Shown piece by piece: positions 5,547 through 6,501 of a stretch of DNA of 6,501 nucleotides (the first letter of the stretch is position 1; each line of letters begins with the position of its first letter). The stretch covers positions 1-6,501 of the forward strand of contig JAJYIC010000146.1 in NCBI GenBank assembly GCA_021790295.1, read 5' to 3'. The position numbers were made by a program, and so were the translations under genes. Below the pieces are notes generated by a model. That model did no database searches and was not told the DNA's origin. It saw only the letters and a program-made list of their open reading frames with translations. The stretch comes from Pseudomonadota bacterium. GTDB lineage: Bacteria; Pseudomonadota; Alphaproteobacteria; ATCC43930; CGMCC-115725.

Positions 5547-6182
5547 ATGGCAAAGGGACTACTGGTTGCGGCCTTCGAATTCTCAAAGGTCGCCGAAGAC
5601 GAATTCAACGACTGGTACGACAGCGAACACATCCCCGAAAGGGAGCGGGTTCCGGGGTTTCTCACCTGCGAGCGCTGGATCGGGGCTGAAGAGCCGAGGC
5701 TTTCGGTCGCAACCTATGATCTCTCCGCCCTCGCGGTTCTGAGGAGCCCAGATTATCTCAAGATCGCCTATCAGAACCTGTCCCCTTGGTCGAAACGCGT
5801 GACCGGGCGGGCCACCCGTCTTTTGCGTTTCGAAGGCGAACAGATCCATCCGGGGCACGAGACGGCGCCGAAAGGCGCCGGAGGGCTTCTCCTCGTCGCC
5901 TTCGCCGTCGCCCGCGACATCGAAAGCGCTTTCAACGACTGGTACGAGAAGGCGCATATTCCAGCCCTTAGGGCGGTGCCGGGAGTGCTTTCCGCGCGCC
6001 GCTTTGCCGCTCTTGAGGGCAGCCACAATTATCTCGCTCTCTACCATCTCGAAGAGCCCGAGGTCGCTTCCGGGGCCGAGTGGCAGCGCGCCGCCGCCGC
6101 AACCGCCTCCCCCGAAGCGATCCGCCCGCAGATGCGCAACCGCTTGCGCTTTCTTTGCCGGAGATATCGCCGCGCCTCGTGA
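5547..6182 (+). CDS. Tandem dimeric alpha/beta-barrel (EthD-like) domain protein, function unknown
   Basis: A 211-residue protein with two homologous halves at an offset of 109 residues. Half one (about 4-97) contains LLVAAFEF and EFNDWYDSEHIPERERVPGF; half two (about 112-205) contains LLLVAFAV and AFNDWYEKAHIPALRAVPGV. The beta strand, the FNDWYxxxHIP helix start and VPG pattern are those of ferredoxin-like dimeric alpha/beta-barrel proteins (EthD/DUF4286 type). In single-domain relatives two chains pair into a barrel; here the two halves could form it within one chain. The paired His28 and His137 are the obvious conserved polar residues. No signal peptide or membrane segment is seen. ATG 5547 follows GAAAGGAAG (5532-5540); the frame is open further upstream, but without family-like sequence. 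The enzymatic role, if any, is not known; some relatives are linked to catabolism of aromatic compounds or ethers. It is divergent from dps, sharing the 262-bp gap, with no clear promoter of its own. Confidence 0.75.
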   Translation: MAKGLLVAAFEFSKVAEDEFNDWYDSEHIPERERVPGFLTCERWIGAEEPRLSVATYDLSALAVLRSPDYLKIAYQNLSPWSKRVTGRATRLLRFEGEQIHPGHETAPKGAGGLLLVAFAVARDIESAFNDWYEKAHIPALRAVPGVLSARRFAALEGSHNYLALYHLEEPEVASGAEWQRAAAATASPEAIRPQMRNRLRFLCRRYRRAS

Positions 6183-6196
6183 GGAGGCCGCCCTGC

Positions 6197-6316
6197 GGAT
6201 TGCCCCGCGGATTGCCCCGGGGATTGCCCCGGGGATTGCCCCGGGGATTGCCCCGGGGATTGCCCCGGGGATTGCCCCGGGGATTGCCCCGGGGATTGCC
6301 CCGGGGATTGCCCCGC
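6197..6316. repeat. Tandem array of ten 12-bp repeats
   Basis: Ten consecutive copies of GGATTGCCCCGG run from 6197 to 6316. The inner copies are identical; the first and the tenth end in GC in place of GG. Each junction makes the palindrome CCCCGGGG separated by ATTG, and the two outer junctions read CCCCGCGG. The array starts 14 bases after the stop of the preceding gene and ends 6 bases before an FNR/FixK box. It keeps frames open (IAPG repeats on plus, GAIP or QSPG on minus), but I regard these as by-products of the period of 12. Confidence 0.95.
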
Positions 6317-6322
6317 GGATCG

Positions 6323-6338
6323 ATTGATCGAGATCAAT
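6323..6338. promoter_or_regulatory. FNR/FixK-type binding site
   Basis: ATTGATC-GA-GATCAAT is a perfect 7+7 palindrome containing TTGAT-N4-ATCAA, the consensus of FNR/FixK/CRP-family oxygen and redox regulators in proteobacteria. Its centre is 114 bp before the downstream ATG at 6445. No convincing -10 stands at class II spacing; the region between is GC-rich with small hairpins. The likely target is the 6445 gene. Confidence 0.6.
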
Positions 6339-6431
6339 GTGCCGCAGGCGGCGAAAGAGGCCTCTCTCCGGCTCTGCCGGCGCCGCCCGCCGCGCAGAGG
6401 CATATGGGCCGATTGGCTCTAAGGATGCGAA
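6339..6431. other. Non-coding leader with small inverted repeats
   Basis: Between the FixK box and the ribosome site of the 6445 gene I see only GC-rich sequence with short hairpins: CCGGC/GCCGG at 6368-6380 and CTCTGC/GCAGAG at 6372-6377 with 6394-6399, which are mutually exclusive. Neither has a T run. No ORF with a plausible start is present. Confidence 0.4.
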
Positions 6432-6444
6432 GGGAGGGAAGACG

Positions 6445-6501
6445 ATGTCGGAATTCGGAACCATGGGGGTCGACTGGGAGGAAAGGGTCGATTTCGACCG
6501 T
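6445..6501 (+). CDS. Start of a gene, possibly M24-family (Xaa-Pro peptidase-like) protein, 3'-truncated by window
   Basis: ATG 6445 is preceded by GGGAGGGAAG (6432-6441), an excellent ribosome site, and opens a frame running off the right edge. The 19 visible residues, MSEFGTMGVDWEERVDFDR, resemble the N-terminus of some alphaproteobacterial aminopeptidase P/creatinase-fold (M24) proteins as I recall them, in which MGVDWEERV leads into an Arg-rich helix. That is too little for a firm product call. The catalytic metal-binding domain would lie far downstream. The gap before it contains the 12-bp repeat array and an FNR/FixK box, suggesting oxygen-responsive expression. Confidence 0.5.
   Translation, partial: MSEFGTMGVDWEERVDFDR

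Noticed and set aside
6197..6316. CRISPR array or REP-type element
   Set aside because: Period is only 12 bp with no spacers of variable sequence; it is a simple tandem repeat.
5583..6464. Long minus-strand open frame (293 codons) spanning the repeat array and the EthD-like gene
   Set aside because: It is antisense to a well-supported gene, contains the GAIP repeat produced by the 12-bp array, and has no family-like sequence or ribosome site.

Overview
The window is GC-rich chromosomal DNA that looks like an alphaproteobacterium, most likely order Hyphomicrobiales (Rhizobiales) and perhaps the Beijerinckiaceae/Methylocystaceae side. This rests on codon use, on the type of CDP-alcohol phosphotransferase and N-formylglutamate amidohydrolase at the left end, and on regulatory sites of alphaproteobacterial type (a sigma-EcfG-like promoter, an Irr-like operator, a FixK/FNR box). 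No phage, IS, CRISPR, tRNA or rRNA feature was seen.

Layout, left to right on the + strand unless stated: (1) the C-terminal end of a probable phosphatidylserine synthase (2-298); (2) an N-formylglutamate amidohydrolase family enzyme (351-1295); (3) an intergenic gap of 282 bases holding what reads as a complete small RNA gene on the minus strand: promoter, 5' stem-loop, anti-Shine-Dalgarno segment and intrinsic terminator; (4) a trehalose/hexose cluster otsB (1578-2321), otsA (2413-3855) and glk (3858-4847), with a sigma-EcfG-type promoter between otsB and otsA; (5) dps on the minus strand (4805-5284), convergent with glk and overlapping it by 43 bp, with a good promoter and an Irr-like operator over its start site; (6) a protein made of two tandem copies of a dimeric alpha/beta-barrel (EthD-like) domain (5547-6182); (7) an array of ten 12-bp repeats (6197-6316) followed at once by a perfect FNR/FixK box (6323-6338); (8) the first 19 codons of another gene (6445 onward), possibly an M24-family peptidase-like protein.

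Functionally, the middle is a stress and reserve module. Glucokinase makes glucose-6-phosphate, OtsA joins it to UDP-glucose to give trehalose-6-phosphate, and OtsB releases trehalose, a compatible solute. The putative sigma-EcfG promoter in front of otsA-glk would place these two genes under the alphaproteobacterial general stress response, which suits the neighbouring Dps, an iron-sequestering protector of DNA in starvation and oxidative stress.

The most noteworthy non-coding items are the unannotated sRNA-like gene at about 1370-1464 (-), the sigma-EcfG-like promoter, the Irr-like site at dps, and the phased repeat array beside the FixK box. The calls come from reading the sequence by eye, without database searches.
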